Notes: generated from the sequence alone by a model not told the origin. Shown: positions 1-8,286, counted from the first letter of the stretch. The stretch is 54,325 nt of DNA from an uncultured Lachnospiraceae bacterium (GCA_910585205.1 CAJUCC010000091.1:1-54325); one strand, 5' to 3'. Program-made: numbers and translations.

Positions 1-207
1 CTACAGGATTCTCCGCCTGCGGCGGGCCGTTCTGACGGAATCTTCCATTCCGCCGCAGTGCGATAAAAAGCGTATCGTCCGGGGCAGGAAAGCGCAAAGT
101 CCCCCTTTCCCACTCCAAAGTAGTATATCATAAAAGAAACTTTCTGCCTAGTAATAAAAATACGAAATTTTACCGATTTCAAAAATAAATTGACAGGGAC
201 AGACGGC

Positions 208-269
208 AAAAAACAGCGCACAGACCGCTCCCGGAACCGGGGACAGCACATATCTCCCGCCGTCCCCGG
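208..269 (-). terminator. Possible terminator region after the first carboxypeptidase gene
   Basis: Just beyond the dacF-like stop there is a perfect 8-bp inverted repeat (CCGGGGAC at 237-244, GTCCCCGG at 262-269, 17-nt loop). It is followed on the minus strand by a small AGCG/CGCT stem (215-229) and a run of six T (208-213). The stem next to the T run is short, so termination strength is uncertain. The rest of 1-207 shows no gene I can support. Confidence 0.4.
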
Positions 270-274
270 CAAAG

Positions 275-1708
275 TCAGAGCAGATAGCGGTCTCTGATAA
301 ACCGGAAAACAAACGCGAAATCTATTTTCGCCACATCTTCCCCTGCATAGACCGCTTCCTCTGCCAGATACTGCCGCTCTCCGTATTCATCCGTGAGATA
401 ATAAGAAATCGTTCCGATCTGCGTCCCGGCTTCGACCGGAGCCGTGAGTGTCTTTTCCATCTCCGCACATGCCTCCACGCTTTCCGTCTCTCTGACCATC
501 AGGCAGATGGGAAGCACGCCGCCTGCGCACTGCGGCCTGATATATGTTTTTTCATAGGGATTTCCGCTGTCCGCCGCCCCCTGTGCGACGGGAATCGGCG
601 CCAGATCCACCGCGGGAGAAAATTCATGGTTGGAAAACCGCTCCAGCCCGTAGGTAAACAACTGCCGGCTGTCCGCCCATTTCCATGTCTTATGGTTCGG
701 CCAGCCGCAGGCGAGCAGTGCCAGCGCCAGTTTTTTTCCGTCCTGTTCCAGCGCTCCCACATAACAGTAACCTGCCTGATTCGTAAACCCGGTCTTCCCG
801 CTCAGCGCACCGTCCATCATGTTCAGAAAAGCATTGTGATTATTGCAGACATACGTCCGCTTTCCCTCACAATCCGAAAAAGAATGGGAGGCCGCCCGCG
901 TGATCTCCAAAAAAGCCTCGCGCTGCGGCGACTCATTGATACAATAAGACATGATTCTGGCCAGATCCGCCGCCGTCGTGGCATGGACGATTGTCTCCCC
1001 GTCCGTACTCTCGGCCTGCGCATCCAGTCCGTTCGGTGTCAGAAAACGCGTATTCCGACAGCCGATCTCCCGGGCTTTTTCCGTCATCCTCTCGCAAAAC
1101 GCCGTCACCGCCGTCCGGCTCTCCTCCTTCGAACGCTCCGCCGTATCCGGCAGGTTCATACCTTTGCCGCCGATATGCTCCGCAATCGCAACCGCGGCGT
1201 CATTGTGCGATTCCAGCATAAGAGAATGCAGAAGGTCATCCATCACATACGACATCCCTTTCTGCATCCCCAGATGTACCTTCGGCTGTCCCGCGGCATA
1301 AGCGGAAGCCGTCACCGTTTCGTCACGCCCGGCCTCTTCCAGCGTCAGAATACATGTCATAATCTTCGTCGTACTGGCCATCGGAAGCACTTCACCGCCG
1401 TTTTTTTCATACAATATCCTGCCGCTCTCCATATCCACCAGCACGGCTGCCCGGGCATGCAGCGCGTTATCCAGCGCCTTTTCCTCCTCCCGCCGCTCCT
1501 TCTCCTCTGTCTCCTCCGCCGGCTGCCCCTGTTCCGGTTCGATTCCTGCGTCCCCCTGCCCGTCATCCGTATGGTTCATACGGATCGTTTCCCCCATGGT
1601 TTCCTGCGGGATATGTTCCCGCCATACCGCCGCGGTATATGTCACCGCGATACAAAGCATCAGTATCAGAACAAAAATGCTGTGCCGCATTCCGCTTTTT
1701 CCGTTCAT
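275..1708 (-). CDS. D-alanyl-D-alanine carboxypeptidase, DacF/PBP5-like (first copy)
   Basis: Serine-type penicillin-binding protein of family S11 that removes the terminal D-Ala from peptidoglycan stem peptides outside the membrane. All three active-site motifs are visible: S112-T-T-K115, S167-H-N169 (usually SGN; the middle residue is His here) and K305-T-G307. Residues 8-28 form one hydrophobic segment acting as uncleaved signal or membrane anchor. They are followed by a charged linker (about 45-80, Glu-rich), which is longer than in typical DacF. The C-terminal part (about 390-470) resembles the beta-rich tail of such enzymes. The start is preceded by a GGAAGG-type SD. It lies 89 bp downstream of scpB, beyond a terminator, so it is probably transcribed separately. 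Family assignment is firm; which crosslinking-control role it plays is not known. Confidence 0.93.
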   Translation of the reverse strand: MNGKSGMRHSIFVLILMLCIAVTYTAAVWREHIPQETMGETIRMNHTDDGQGDAGIEPEQGQPAEETEEKERREEEKALDNALHARAAVLVDMESGRILYEKNGGEVLPMASTTKIMTCILTLEEAGRDETVTASAYAAGQPKVHLGMQKGMSYVMDDLLHSLMLESHNDAAVAIAEHIGGKGMNLPDTAERSKEESRTAVTAFCERMTEKAREIGCRNTRFLTPNGLDAQAESTDGETIVHATTAADLARIMSYCINESPQREAFLEITRAASHSFSDCEGKRTYVCNNHNAFLNMMDGALSGKTGFTNQAGYCYVGALEQDGKKLALALLACGWPNHKTWKWADSRQLFTYGLERFSNHEFSPAVDLAPIPVAQGAADSGNPYEKTYIRPQCAGGVLPICLMVRETESVEACAEMEKTLTAPVEAGTQIGTISYYLTDEYGERQYLAEEAVYAGEDVAKIDFAFVFRFIRDRYLL

Positions 1709-1745
1709 GCCTTCCGCCTCTGCTTCTCCTTATCCCATATATATG

Positions 1746-1785
1746 AAAAAAGCATACCGCTTCATGCCTTCCGCACACGGTATGC
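1746..1785 (-). terminator. Intrinsic terminator of the metallophosphoesterase-scpA-scpB operon
   Basis: A perfect 8-bp inverted repeat (GCATACCG at 1752-1759, CGGTATGC at 1778-1785) is followed on the minus strand by six T (1746-1751). It lies 12 bp after the scpB stop. Confidence 0.85.
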
Positions 1786-1797
1786 CCTGTCTATTCC

Positions 1798-2394
1798 TCA
1801 AATATCCACTTTCAGATCCGCTTCCTCTTCCGCCTGACGCCGGAAATCATCAATCTGTTCCACACCCGGAGACGGGAGTTCGTCCAGCGAACGCACCCCG
1901 AAACTGCGCAGAAATTCCTCCGTCGTCCCGAACAGCAGCGGCCGTCCCGGTGCATCCAGCCGGCCGACTTCCTCCGCCAGACCGAGTTCCACCAGACGGT
2001 TTACCGCATGATCGCTGTTCACGCCCCGTACCCGCTCGATCTCCAGCCGTGTCACCGGCTGCTTATAGGCGATGATGGACAATGTTTCCAGCAGTGCGTC
2101 GGTCAGCACATATTTTTTCGGCGTCCTGGCAATCCGTAACAGATATTCATACATGGTTCCTTTGGTACACATCTGATAAGCATCTTCCAGTTCAATGATC
2201 TCCACGCCCCGGTCTTCCTTTTCCAGTTTCCGCATCATATCGCTTAAAATCTCTTTTGTGACGCTGACCTCTTCTCCGATCACTTCCGCCAGTCTGGAAA
2301 CGCCGACAGACTCACCCATCGTAAACAGAACCGCCTCAATCACCGCTTCCGCCTTTTCTTTTTCCAACCTCTGTCCCTCTTTCTTTCCCTGCAT
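1798..2394 (-). CDS. scpB: Segregation and condensation protein B (ScpB)
   Basis: Winged-helix kite subunit of the SMC-ScpAB condensin, which helps organise and separate replicated chromosomes in the cytoplasm. The 198-residue protein has the family's usual length and shows the tandem winged-helix layout: N-terminal EAVLFTMGESVGVSRLAEVI, central QMCTKGTMYEYLL, and the strongly conserved ALLETLSIIAYKQPVTRLEIE followed by VRGVNSDHAVNRLVELGL. The region GRPLLFGTTEEFLRSFG near residue 150 is the ScpB signature. The acidic C-tail is variable in the family. It lies 9 bp after scpA, so the two subunits are translated from one message in the usual order. Confidence 0.97.
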   Translation of the reverse strand: MQGKKEGQRLEKEKAEAVIEAVLFTMGESVGVSRLAEVIGEEVSVTKEILSDMMRKLEKEDRGVEIIELEDAYQMCTKGTMYEYLLRIARTPKKYVLTDALLETLSIIAYKQPVTRLEIERVRGVNSDHAVNRLVELGLAEEVGRLDAPGRPLLFGTTEEFLRSFGVRSLDELPSPGVEQIDDFRRQAEEEADLKVDI

Positions 2395-2403
2395 AATGCG
2401 GCT

Positions 2404-3153
2404 TCAGGCTGCCGCCGTGTATGTTATGATAATATCGTCAAAAATGTGCTCCTGCACAATCTGTATCTTCCCGGTTTTCATCAGTTCCAGAATCACGAGA
2501 AACGCGACGATAACCTCCATCCTGCTCCCCTGCCGCTGCAGCAGTTCCCGGAAATGCAGACGGCCGTGCTCCCGGATGTAAGTCTCGATATACAGCGTCT
2601 TTTCATCCATATTGATCTCGTCTTTTTCGATCTTTCCGTACCGGCTCCGAATCGGGTCAATCCTGTCTTCCTGCTTTTTCACGACTTCCCGGAAAATGCC
2701 GTGCAGGCGCCGCAGCGTCACGTCTCCCAAAAGCTGCTCATAGTCAACCGGCTCCCGGTAATCCCGGATCTCCGGCGGCAGCGTCTGCTTCTTAAAGAAA
2801 TTTTTTCCCGCATCCAACTGCCTGTCCTTCAGTTCATAGGACATGTACTTGTACATCTTGTATTCCAGCAGTTTTTCCACCAGTTCGGCGCGGGGGTCTT
2901 CTTCCTCGCCTTCCTCGTTTACCTCTCTGGGCAGCAGCATTTTGCATTTGATGTCAATCAATGTGGCCGCCATCACAAGAAACTCACTCATGATATTCAT
3001 GTCTTCCGTTTCCATCTGATGGATGTAGTCCAGATATTGCGCGGTAATTTCCACGATCGGAATATCATAAATATCCACTTTATTTTTTTCGATCAGATGC
3101 AGCAGCAGGTCCAACGGTCCCTCAAACACCTGCAGTTTTACCGTAATCGCCAT
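2404..3153 (-). CDS. scpA: Segregation and condensation protein A (ScpA)
   Basis: Kleisin subunit that bridges the SMC heads and binds ScpB. The 249-residue protein begins with the typical kleisin start KLQVFEGPLDLLLHLIEKNK and the conserved VEITAQYLDYIHQM. A middle acidic region follows, then the C-terminal winged helix near residues 190-240 that would contact an SMC head. The length agrees with the family. It follows the metallophosphoesterase gene by 9 bp and precedes scpB by 9 bp, so the three form an operon. No SMC gene is in the window; in related bacteria it lies elsewhere. Confidence 0.97.
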   Translation of the reverse strand: MAITVKLQVFEGPLDLLLHLIEKNKVDIYDIPIVEITAQYLDYIHQMETEDMNIMSEFLVMAATLIDIKCKMLLPREVNEEGEEEDPRAELVEKLLEYKMYKYMSYELKDRQLDAGKNFFKKQTLPPEIRDYREPVDYEQLLGDVTLRRLHGIFREVVKKQEDRIDPIRSRYGKIEKDEINMDEKTLYIETYIREHGRLHFRELLQRQGSRMEVIVAFLVILELMKTGKIQIVQEHIFDDIIITYTAAA

Positions 3154-3162
3154 AGCGCCCCC

Positions 3163-4023
3163 TCAGTCCTTTTCCGCCGGCAGCAGCGTCACAACAACGA
3201 GTTCCCCCGGATTCCACATGCGGACAGGCAGACTGTGCGTTCCAAGCCCTCTGCCCAGTATCATCGTGCTTTTGCCCTCCGCGAAGCGGCCGCCGTCGTA
3301 TTTGGGAAACGGTGTCACCGCCGGGGACACCACGCCGCCCAGAAACGGCAGCCGGATAATGCCGCCGTGCATATGTCCCGAGAGCACCAGATCGGCGCCC
3401 CATGCGGCATATTCCTTAAAATACAGCGGATTGTGGGCGAGCAATATCTGAAACCGCCTGTCATTGGCTTTTCCCGCCAGCTTGTCCATATAATCGCCGG
3501 GCATTTCTTTTTTCTTAAAATGTTTAAAATATTCGCGGCCGATCTGTAGTCCGCAGACGTCTATATTTACCTCCGGCAGTATCACATGCCTATTGACCAG
3601 CGGCTCCAGCCCCATCCCGCGCAGCTTTTCCGTATACGTCTCATACATATGATCGAAATAATCGGGATGTTCGGCCGTCTTATGCTCATGATTGCCGTTT
3701 GCAATATAAACCGGGAACCGTTTTGACAATGCGCTCAAAAGCGCCAGCGCATTGTCAAAACGCGATCCCTTAACAGATGTATACATATCTCCGGCCGTCA
3801 TAATACAGTCCGGATGACAGTCTTCAATGGCTCTGACCAGCTTTTCGTTTTCTCTGCCGTACGTTTTGTTATGCAGATCCGAAAGCATGACTATCGTATA
3901 TTGGCGATTGATTTTATCCGACCGCACCGTATAGGGTGCCACGACAAAACGGTTCATGTCACGGACAATCACAGACAAACCGTACAGCACAATCAGAAAA
4001 AAACCAAGTATCACATACCCCAT
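3163..4023 (-). CDS. Calcineurin-like metallophosphoesterase, membrane anchored
   Basis: Binuclear metal-dependent phosphoesterase of the YkuE/YaeI type. The sequence shows an N-terminal membrane segment (residues 1-16, MGYVILGFFLIVLYGL), then the metal-binding blocks in order: SDLHN near 49, AGDMY near 77, GNHEH near 109, LLAHNP near 200 and SGHMHGG near 219. These supply the Asp, Asn and His ligands. The active site would face outside if the N-terminus is in the cytoplasm. YaeI/YkuE relatives act on lipid phosphates such as UDP-diacylglucosamine; the substrate here is not shown by the sequence. First gene of the operon with scpA and scpB. SD is AGGAGATATGGAGCA before ATG. Confidence 0.9.
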   Translation of the reverse strand: MGYVILGFFLIVLYGLSVIVRDMNRFVVAPYTVRSDKINRQYTIVMLSDLHNKTYGRENEKLVRAIEDCHPDCIMTAGDMYTSVKGSRFDNALALLSALSKRFPVYIANGNHEHKTAEHPDYFDHMYETYTEKLRGMGLEPLVNRHVILPEVNIDVCGLQIGREYFKHFKKKEMPGDYMDKLAGKANDRRFQILLAHNPLYFKEYAAWGADLVLSGHMHGGIIRLPFLGGVVSPAVTPFPKYDGGRFAEGKSTMILGRGLGTHSLPVRMWNPGELVVVTLLPAEKD

Positions 4024-4072
4024 TGCTCCATATCTCCTGTAAAAAAGAGTCTGTTTGCAGCTACGGTTTAAT

Positions 4073-4101
4073 AGTATAACATGAAACCCCGATTCTTAAA
4101 A
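4073..4101 (-). promoter_or_regulatory. Candidate promoter for metallophosphoesterase-scpAB
   Basis: Minus-strand -10 TATACT (4073-4078) with a weak -35 TTTTAA (4096-4101), 17-bp spacing, 49 bp before the metallophosphoesterase start. The -35 is poor, so the call rests mainly on the -10 and position. Confidence 0.4.
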
Positions 4102-4104
4102 GCC

Positions 4105-5328
4105 CTAAAAGAAAATCCGAAATACTTTCTTAACATAATCCCGGTATGTCGCCTTCTCCACGGTTTCCGCAAAAAGAATATCCACACTCCCGATCTCCTG
4201 GCCGTTTAATGTATAGACTGCTCTGCCCGCAATCTCCCCCTCTCTGACCGGCGCTTCCACTTCCTGCGGCAGTTTTACTTCTTTCTGAATCTGAGTCATG
4301 TCGTTGCCCTCCGTGTCCAGATAACGAAACGCCTCTTTGTAGACAATCGCCGCCGTATCCCGTACCCCGCCCGTCACCGTTCTGGCGGAAAGCGCTTCTT
4401 TGTTTTCATCGGTATACAGACTGCTGACCGCAAACCCATAATTCAGCAAATCCATGGCATCCTGAAAACGCACCTTATAATCCGGCGCCGCCATCACAAC
4501 GGCGATCAGGTCAATGCCGTCCTTATTCGCCGTCGCGGACAGACAATATTTCGCCTTATCCGTGGAACCGGTTTTCAATCCCGTGGCATAGGGATACTGT
4601 TTCAGCAGCTTATTGGTGCTTGAGAGCGTAAACTGACTGCTTCCCTGCCGGGTCGTATGGGTAATATCCTCCATCCAGATTTTTGTGTACTGATAAATCT
4701 CCGGATACTCCGTAATCAGCGCCCGGGACATCACCGCCACATCCCTTGCCGTCGTATAATGCTGATCCGATCCCGTCAGTCCGCAGCAATCCTCAAAATG
4801 TGTATCCGTCATCCCAAGGCTTTCCGCTTTCCGGTTCATCATGGCCACAAATTCTTCCTCTGTCCCCGCGATATGCTCCGCCATGGCCACCGAAGCATCG
4901 TTGCCGCTCGCAACCGCAATACACTTAATCAGCGTATCTACCGTCTGTATCTCTCCCTCTTCCAGAAACACCTGGGAACCGCCCATCGATTTTGCATGGG
5001 CACTTGTCGTGACTTCATCCGTCAGACGGATCTTGCCTGCTTCCAGGTGGTCAAAGATCAGAAGCAGTGTCATGATCTTTGTGATACTGGCCGGACTCCT
5101 GCGCACCTGCGGCTCTTTCTCGAATATTACCTGTCCCGTGGAGGCCTCCATCAGAATCGCGGAAGGCGCCGCGATCTCCACGCCGCCCGTGCGCTGCGCC
5201 CTTTCCTCCTGTACCTCTTGCGTTTCCCCTTCTGTGGCGAAAACAATCCCCGGAGAATACCGGGAAGCGCCCGCCATAACAGCAATGCCGAGCAGAACCG
5301 ACATCAGCCTGTGTATGGTCCGTTTCAC
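4105..5328 (-). CDS. D-alanyl-D-alanine carboxypeptidase, DacF/PBP5-like (second copy)
   Basis: Second family-S11 penicillin-binding protein in 5 kb. It has a signal peptide (residues 5-31), then the active-site motifs S81-I-T-K84, S141-G-N143 and K252-T-G254. The C-terminal domain (about 300-400) has the beta-rich PBP5_C-like layout and ends with a short amphipathic tail (YVKKVFRIFF) of the kind that tethers PBP5 enzymes to the outer membrane face. It trims D-Ala from peptidoglycan pentapeptides. Translation most likely begins at a GTG (5328) behind a GGGAG SD. The protein is closer to canonical DacF than the copy at 275-1708, which has SHN and a longer linker. It stands alone between the chemoreceptor terminator and the metallophosphoesterase promoter. 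Confidence 0.95.
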   Translation of the reverse strand: MKRTIHRLMSVLLGIAVMAGASRYSPGIVFATEGETQEVQEERAQRTGGVEIAAPSAILMEASTGQVIFEKEPQVRRSPASITKIMTLLLIFDHLEAGKIRLTDEVTTSAHAKSMGGSQVFLEEGEIQTVDTLIKCIAVASGNDASVAMAEHIAGTEEEFVAMMNRKAESLGMTDTHFEDCCGLTGSDQHYTTARDVAVMSRALITEYPEIYQYTKIWMEDITHTTRQGSSQFTLSSTNKLLKQYPYATGLKTGSTDKAKYCLSATANKDGIDLIAVVMAAPDYKVRFQDAMDLLNYGFAVSSLYTDENKEALSARTVTGGVRDTAAIVYKEAFRYLDTEGNDMTQIQKEVKLPQEVEAPVREGEIAGRAVYTLNGQEIGSVDILFAETVEKATYRDYVKKVFRIFF

Positions 5329-5421
5329 ATATCATCACTCCCGATTATGGGTTCTGTCATATGTATATGGGCCGAACGGAAATGTTATACCGTAAAGCCG
5401 GAGAAATTTCCCGTTACAGCA

Positions 5422-5458
5422 AAAACGGATCATCCCCCGCACGGGGATAATCCGTTTT
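5422..5458 (-). terminator. Intrinsic terminator after the chemoreceptor gene
   Basis: A 15-bp stem with one mismatch (plus-strand arms 5422-5437 and 5443-5458, 5-nt loop) ends in TTTTT on the minus strand, about 31 bp past the chemoreceptor stop. Confidence 0.88.
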
Positions 5459-5489
5459 CCGCTGTTTGTATGTTGTCTTTCCCGACGGA

Positions 5490-7226
5490 TCAGCCGATGC
5501 CTTCGCCGGTTTCGGAAAGCCGGAAGAAACCAAACTCTGCACGCAGTTTATCGGCCACCTGTTCCAGACTCATGGCATCGTTGGAAATGCCTTCCATAAT
5601 CTCGGTCAGTTCCGCCACGGCAGCGGACGTTTCCTCGGTGCTCGCCGCATTTTCCTGGGCAATGGACGTAAGGTTCTGCGCGGAATCCACGACACTTACT
5701 CTCGTCCTGTCGATCTCTTTCGTACTGTCGGCAATCACACCGACGGCAAAAACCGACTGATCGATGCCGGATTTTAGCTGTCGGAACATCTCGCTTGCCC
5801 GGTCAACCCGGTTGCTCTGCTCCGTCATAATCTGCCGCATCTCATCCATTGTTCCCACTGCCTTATCCGAATCTTCGATCAGCATTGAGACAATCTCTTC
5901 AATCTTCCGGGCGGATTCATTGGACTGCTCGGCCAGTTTCTGAATCTGACCGGCCACAACCGCAAAGCCGCGTCCCTGTTCTCCCGCTCTGGCCGCTTCG
6001 ATCGAAGCGTTCAGAGAGAGCAGATTCGTCTCCTCCGCAATATCCGTAATCAGGTTGATCGCCTCCCGGATTTTCAGCGCGGAATCATTGGTCGTATTGG
6101 TCTGTTCATAGATGACGTCGATCGCACCTTTTGTCTTGTTATTGATCTCTTCCAGTTCCTGCAGCGTGCCGATCGCACTCTCACCCATCTTTGCCATCTG
6201 TGCTGCATTGGCATTCAGGGTATCGACCTGCCGGTTGCTGTTCTCGATCATATCACCCATTACGATTACATTTTCTGTCGTATCCTGTGTTTCCTCCGCC
6301 TGTGTCGTCGCACCCTGCGCAATCTCGTTGATCGCTACATCAATCTGAGAAATATGGCTGGCGGAAACCTTGGTCTGTTCATTCAGAGAATCCGCCGACT
6401 CATGTACATCCGCACACATAACATTAATATTGCGGATTATGCCGGAGAGGTGTTTCTGAAGATTATCAACCGTTCGCAGCATATCGCCGACTTCGTCTCT
6501 TACCCGCAGTTCTTTCTCGTTGACGGAAACGCCCAGATTGCCCTCGGCGACTTCCCCCACTACCGCGATTCCTCTGTAGAGCCGTTTGATAATACGGTTT
6601 GTGACAAGCCAGCAGATCACCGCACATAAGATTACCAGAACAACACCGATGATTGTCAGCACATTGAGAATGGTGGCAATCTCTTCCTCCACCTTTTCCT
6701 GCTTCATGCCGGCAAAGATCATTCCCACCGGTTTTTCAGGCTGACCGGAATTATAAAACGGCAGGTAATATGCAAAATACGGCTGTCCCTGTACATCCAC
6801 ATTTTCCGCAAAATACGTCTCGCCGCCTGTTAGTACCACGTCGATCACTTTCTGACCGGCCTTTGTATTAATCTCCCTCTGACCGTTCGCTCCCTTTACG
6901 GTTGTCGCCTTTCTCGTATCACCGTAAAATACGGTGACGTCAATACCGGCAGACTCGCTGATATAATCGAAGTCTTCTATATTCTGCGTGAGATTCAATG
7001 TATCTCCGTTCCACAGATTTCCGGCCTCATCCAGCGTATAGTTGTCATCCAGTTCACCGCCCTGGCTGATGTTTTCCTGCACTGCTAACGCCATGGCATA
7101 CAGGTCATTTTGAATGACGTCTTTCACCACCACAGCAATCCTGACAGAGCAGACCAAATAAATGAGCAGACTGAATACGATAACAGGTGCAATTACCAGC
7201 AACAAAATTTTTCCCTTGAGCTTCAT
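5490..7226 (-). CDS. Methyl-accepting chemotaxis protein with extracellular Cache domain
   Basis: Chemoreceptor that controls CheA/CheW signalling. From the chosen start it is 578 residues. TM1 is about 5-27. An extracellular single-Cache-like region (about 40-185) contains the typical TVFYGDTRKAT and PFYNSGQPEKPVGMIFAGM segments. TM2 is about 195-217, followed by HAMP (about 218-275) and a long coiled signalling domain with the highly conserved hairpin tip EETNLLSLNASIEAARAGEQ near 415. The tail is short, with no obvious CheR-binding pentapeptide. A longer reading frame starts at 7265, but that start overlaps the upstream gene's stop and lacks an SD; ATG at 7226 has GGGAAGGGAAAC before it. 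No other chemotaxis genes are in the window. The ligand cannot be told from sequence, though Cache domains bind small metabolites. Confidence 0.95.
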   Translation of the reverse strand: MKLKGKILLLVIAPVIVFSLLIYLVCSVRIAVVVKDVIQNDLYAMALAVQENISQGGELDDNYTLDEAGNLWNGDTLNLTQNIEDFDYISESAGIDVTVFYGDTRKATTVKGANGQREINTKAGQKVIDVVLTGGETYFAENVDVQGQPYFAYYLPFYNSGQPEKPVGMIFAGMKQEKVEEEIATILNVLTIIGVVLVILCAVICWLVTNRIIKRLYRGIAVVGEVAEGNLGVSVNEKELRVRDEVGDMLRTVDNLQKHLSGIIRNINVMCADVHESADSLNEQTKVSASHISQIDVAINEIAQGATTQAEETQDTTENVIVMGDMIENSNRQVDTLNANAAQMAKMGESAIGTLQELEEINNKTKGAIDVIYEQTNTTNDSALKIREAINLITDIAEETNLLSLNASIEAARAGEQGRGFAVVAGQIQKLAEQSNESARKIEEIVSMLIEDSDKAVGTMDEMRQIMTEQSNRVDRASEMFRQLKSGIDQSVFAVGVIADSTKEIDRTRVSVVDSAQNLTSIAQENAASTEETSAAVAELTEIMEGISNDAMSLEQVADKLRAEFGFFRLSETGEGIG

Positions 7227-7255
7227 CTGTTTCCCTTCCCCTTCTCTTTTGGCAT

Positions 7256-7849
7256 TTAGTACCACCGTGCACGGAACATTTCATATTGCTTTTTGATCTT
7301 ATCATAATATTTCCCTATATTCCAGTGCAAAGTTCGAAAAAGTTGACACAGTATATCAAGAGATGCAAAAATAACCAAAATTGTGCAGATTTTGACACCA
7401 TTTTCATAAGAATATCTGTCAATAAATCCCAATATTTTCCGGTTCAGATACATTATAATAATCACCGCATAAAATCCCCAGGCAATCGTACTCTCCAGGC
7501 ATACGAGACCTTTGTAATTGAACGGCTTTTCATTATAGTCCCACCATACCTCGCCAAAGACGGCCAGCATCATTTTACCCACCAGAAACTCAAACAGCGT
7601 GGCAATTATCGCTCCCGCAATATAAAGCTGTATGTATTTCCCCTGCAGGGGGTGCAGAATCAGATACCCCAAAACACCGCCAAAACCGTAAATCGGGCAA
7701 AACGGGCCTCTGGCAAACCCCCTGTTTGTAATTTTCCGGTTGCAGATCGACATATAGATCGACTCCACCAGCCATCCGAGCATACTATAGATCATAAATG
7801 ACGCAATAATATGATAAATATCCATTCCAAACATTTCTTCTACCCACAT
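7256..7849 (-). CDS. CmpB-family (PF06541-type) membrane protein, putative ABC transporter permease
   Basis: Integral membrane protein of 197 residues with about five hydrophobic segments. It shows the family hallmark IYSMLGWLVESIYMSI and then NRGFARGPFCPIYGFGG in the first third, and WWDYNEKPFNYKGLVCLES in the middle. Members are annotated as putative ABC transporter permeases (CmpB), but a transport role has not been shown to my knowledge and no ATPase gene lies nearby. It precedes the chemoreceptor gene by 29 bp, so the two are probably co-transcribed. The ATG is preceded by GGGGAGT. A candidate promoter overlaps the rpsU terminator just upstream. Confidence 0.82.
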   Translation of the reverse strand: MWVEEMFGMDIYHIIASFMIYSMLGWLVESIYMSICNRKITNRGFARGPFCPIYGFGGVLGYLILHPLQGKYIQLYIAGAIIATLFEFLVGKMMLAVFGEVWWDYNEKPFNYKGLVCLESTIAWGFYAVIIIMYLNRKILGFIDRYSYENGVKICTILVIFASLDILCQLFRTLHWNIGKYYDKIKKQYEMFRARWY

Positions 7850-7864
7850 ATGACTCCCCGCCTT

Positions 7865-7893
7865 ATTTTATGATTTCAAAAAGTCTCAGGCAA
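7865..7893 (-). promoter_or_regulatory. Candidate promoter for the CmpB-chemoreceptor pair, inside the rpsU terminator
   Basis: Minus-strand TTGCCT (7888-7893), 17-bp spacer, TAAAAT (7865-7870), 15 bp before the start of the CmpB-type gene. The -35 lies in the hairpin and the spacer uses its T run. The leader would be very short, so this is tentative. Confidence 0.4.
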
Positions 7894-7913
7894 TCTGATT
7901 ACCTGAGACTTTT
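7878..7913 (-). terminator. Intrinsic terminator after rpsU
   Basis: Perfect 12-bp stem (AAAAGTCTCAGG at 7879-7890 with CCTGAGACTTTT at 7902-7913), 11-nt loop, T-rich on both sides, 14 bp after the rpsU stop. It could act on either strand. Confidence 0.88.
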
Positions 7914-7927
7914 CTTTTTCCGATTCA

Positions 7928-8104
7928 TTAATTATATTTGCGTTTTCTTGCCGCTTCCGATTTCTTTTTACGTTTTACGCTCGGTTTCTCGTAATGCTCT
8001 CTTTTACGAATCTCCTGCTGAATGCCGGCCTTCGCACAGCTTCTTTTAAAACGACGTAAAGCGCTGTCTAAAGTCTCGTTTTCTTTTACGATTACGTTTG
8101 ACAT
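7928..8104 (-). CDS. rpsU: 30S ribosomal protein bS21
   Basis: Small basic protein of the 30S platform near the anti-SD end of 16S rRNA, involved in initiation. The 58 residues contain the family block LRRFKRSCAKAGIQQEIRKR and end with the basic tail KKKSEAARKRKYN. The conventional ATG (8104) sits 12 nt from GGAGG, whereas an in-frame GTG two codons earlier (8110) has ideal 6-nt spacing. The protein could therefore start MVMSNV or MSNV. Own promoter, leader hairpin and terminator mark it as monocistronic. Confidence 0.97.
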   Translation of the reverse strand: MSNVIVKENETLDSALRRFKRSCAKAGIQQEIRKREHYEKPSVKRKKKSEAARKRKYN

Positions 8105-8116
8105 AACCACACCTAA

Positions 8117-8153
8117 CCTCCCTTCAGTCCCTTCGCATCAACACGACTGAGGG
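8117..8153 (-). promoter_or_regulatory. Leader hairpin overlapping the rpsU Shine-Dalgarno
   Basis: On the minus-strand transcript, CCCTCAGTC (8145-8153) can pair with GACTGAAGGG (8120-8129; one bulged A). The last three G of the 3' arm are also the first three of the SD GGGAGG (8117-8122). The hairpin would partly hide the ribosome binding site. Regulation is inferred, not shown. Confidence 0.5.
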
Positions 8154-8185
8154 TATTTTTTTATACACGTATATGCACATTTATC

Positions 8186-8213
8186 ATTATACCATCTTTT
8201 GCATACAAGTCAA
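8186..8213 (-). promoter_or_regulatory. rpsU promoter
   Basis: Minus-strand TTGACT (8208-8213), 16-bp spacer, TATAAT (8186-8191): one base from consensus for the housekeeping sigma. Transcription would start about 75 nt before the rpsU start, giving the leader that holds the hairpin. Confidence 0.85.
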
Positions 8214-8253
8214 CTGTTTTTTACAAAGTTTTTGAGGGAAATGGGATTTATTG

Positions 8254-8286
8254 ACAAAAGGAGCGGCCGGCGGCTCTCTTACCGCC
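8254..8286 (-). terminator. Possible terminator after alaS
   Basis: About 52 bp past the alaS stop the minus strand reads GGCGG-taagagag-CCGCC with extra GC pairing around it and then CCTTTTG. The T run is short, so some read-through into rpsU is likely. Confidence 0.4.
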
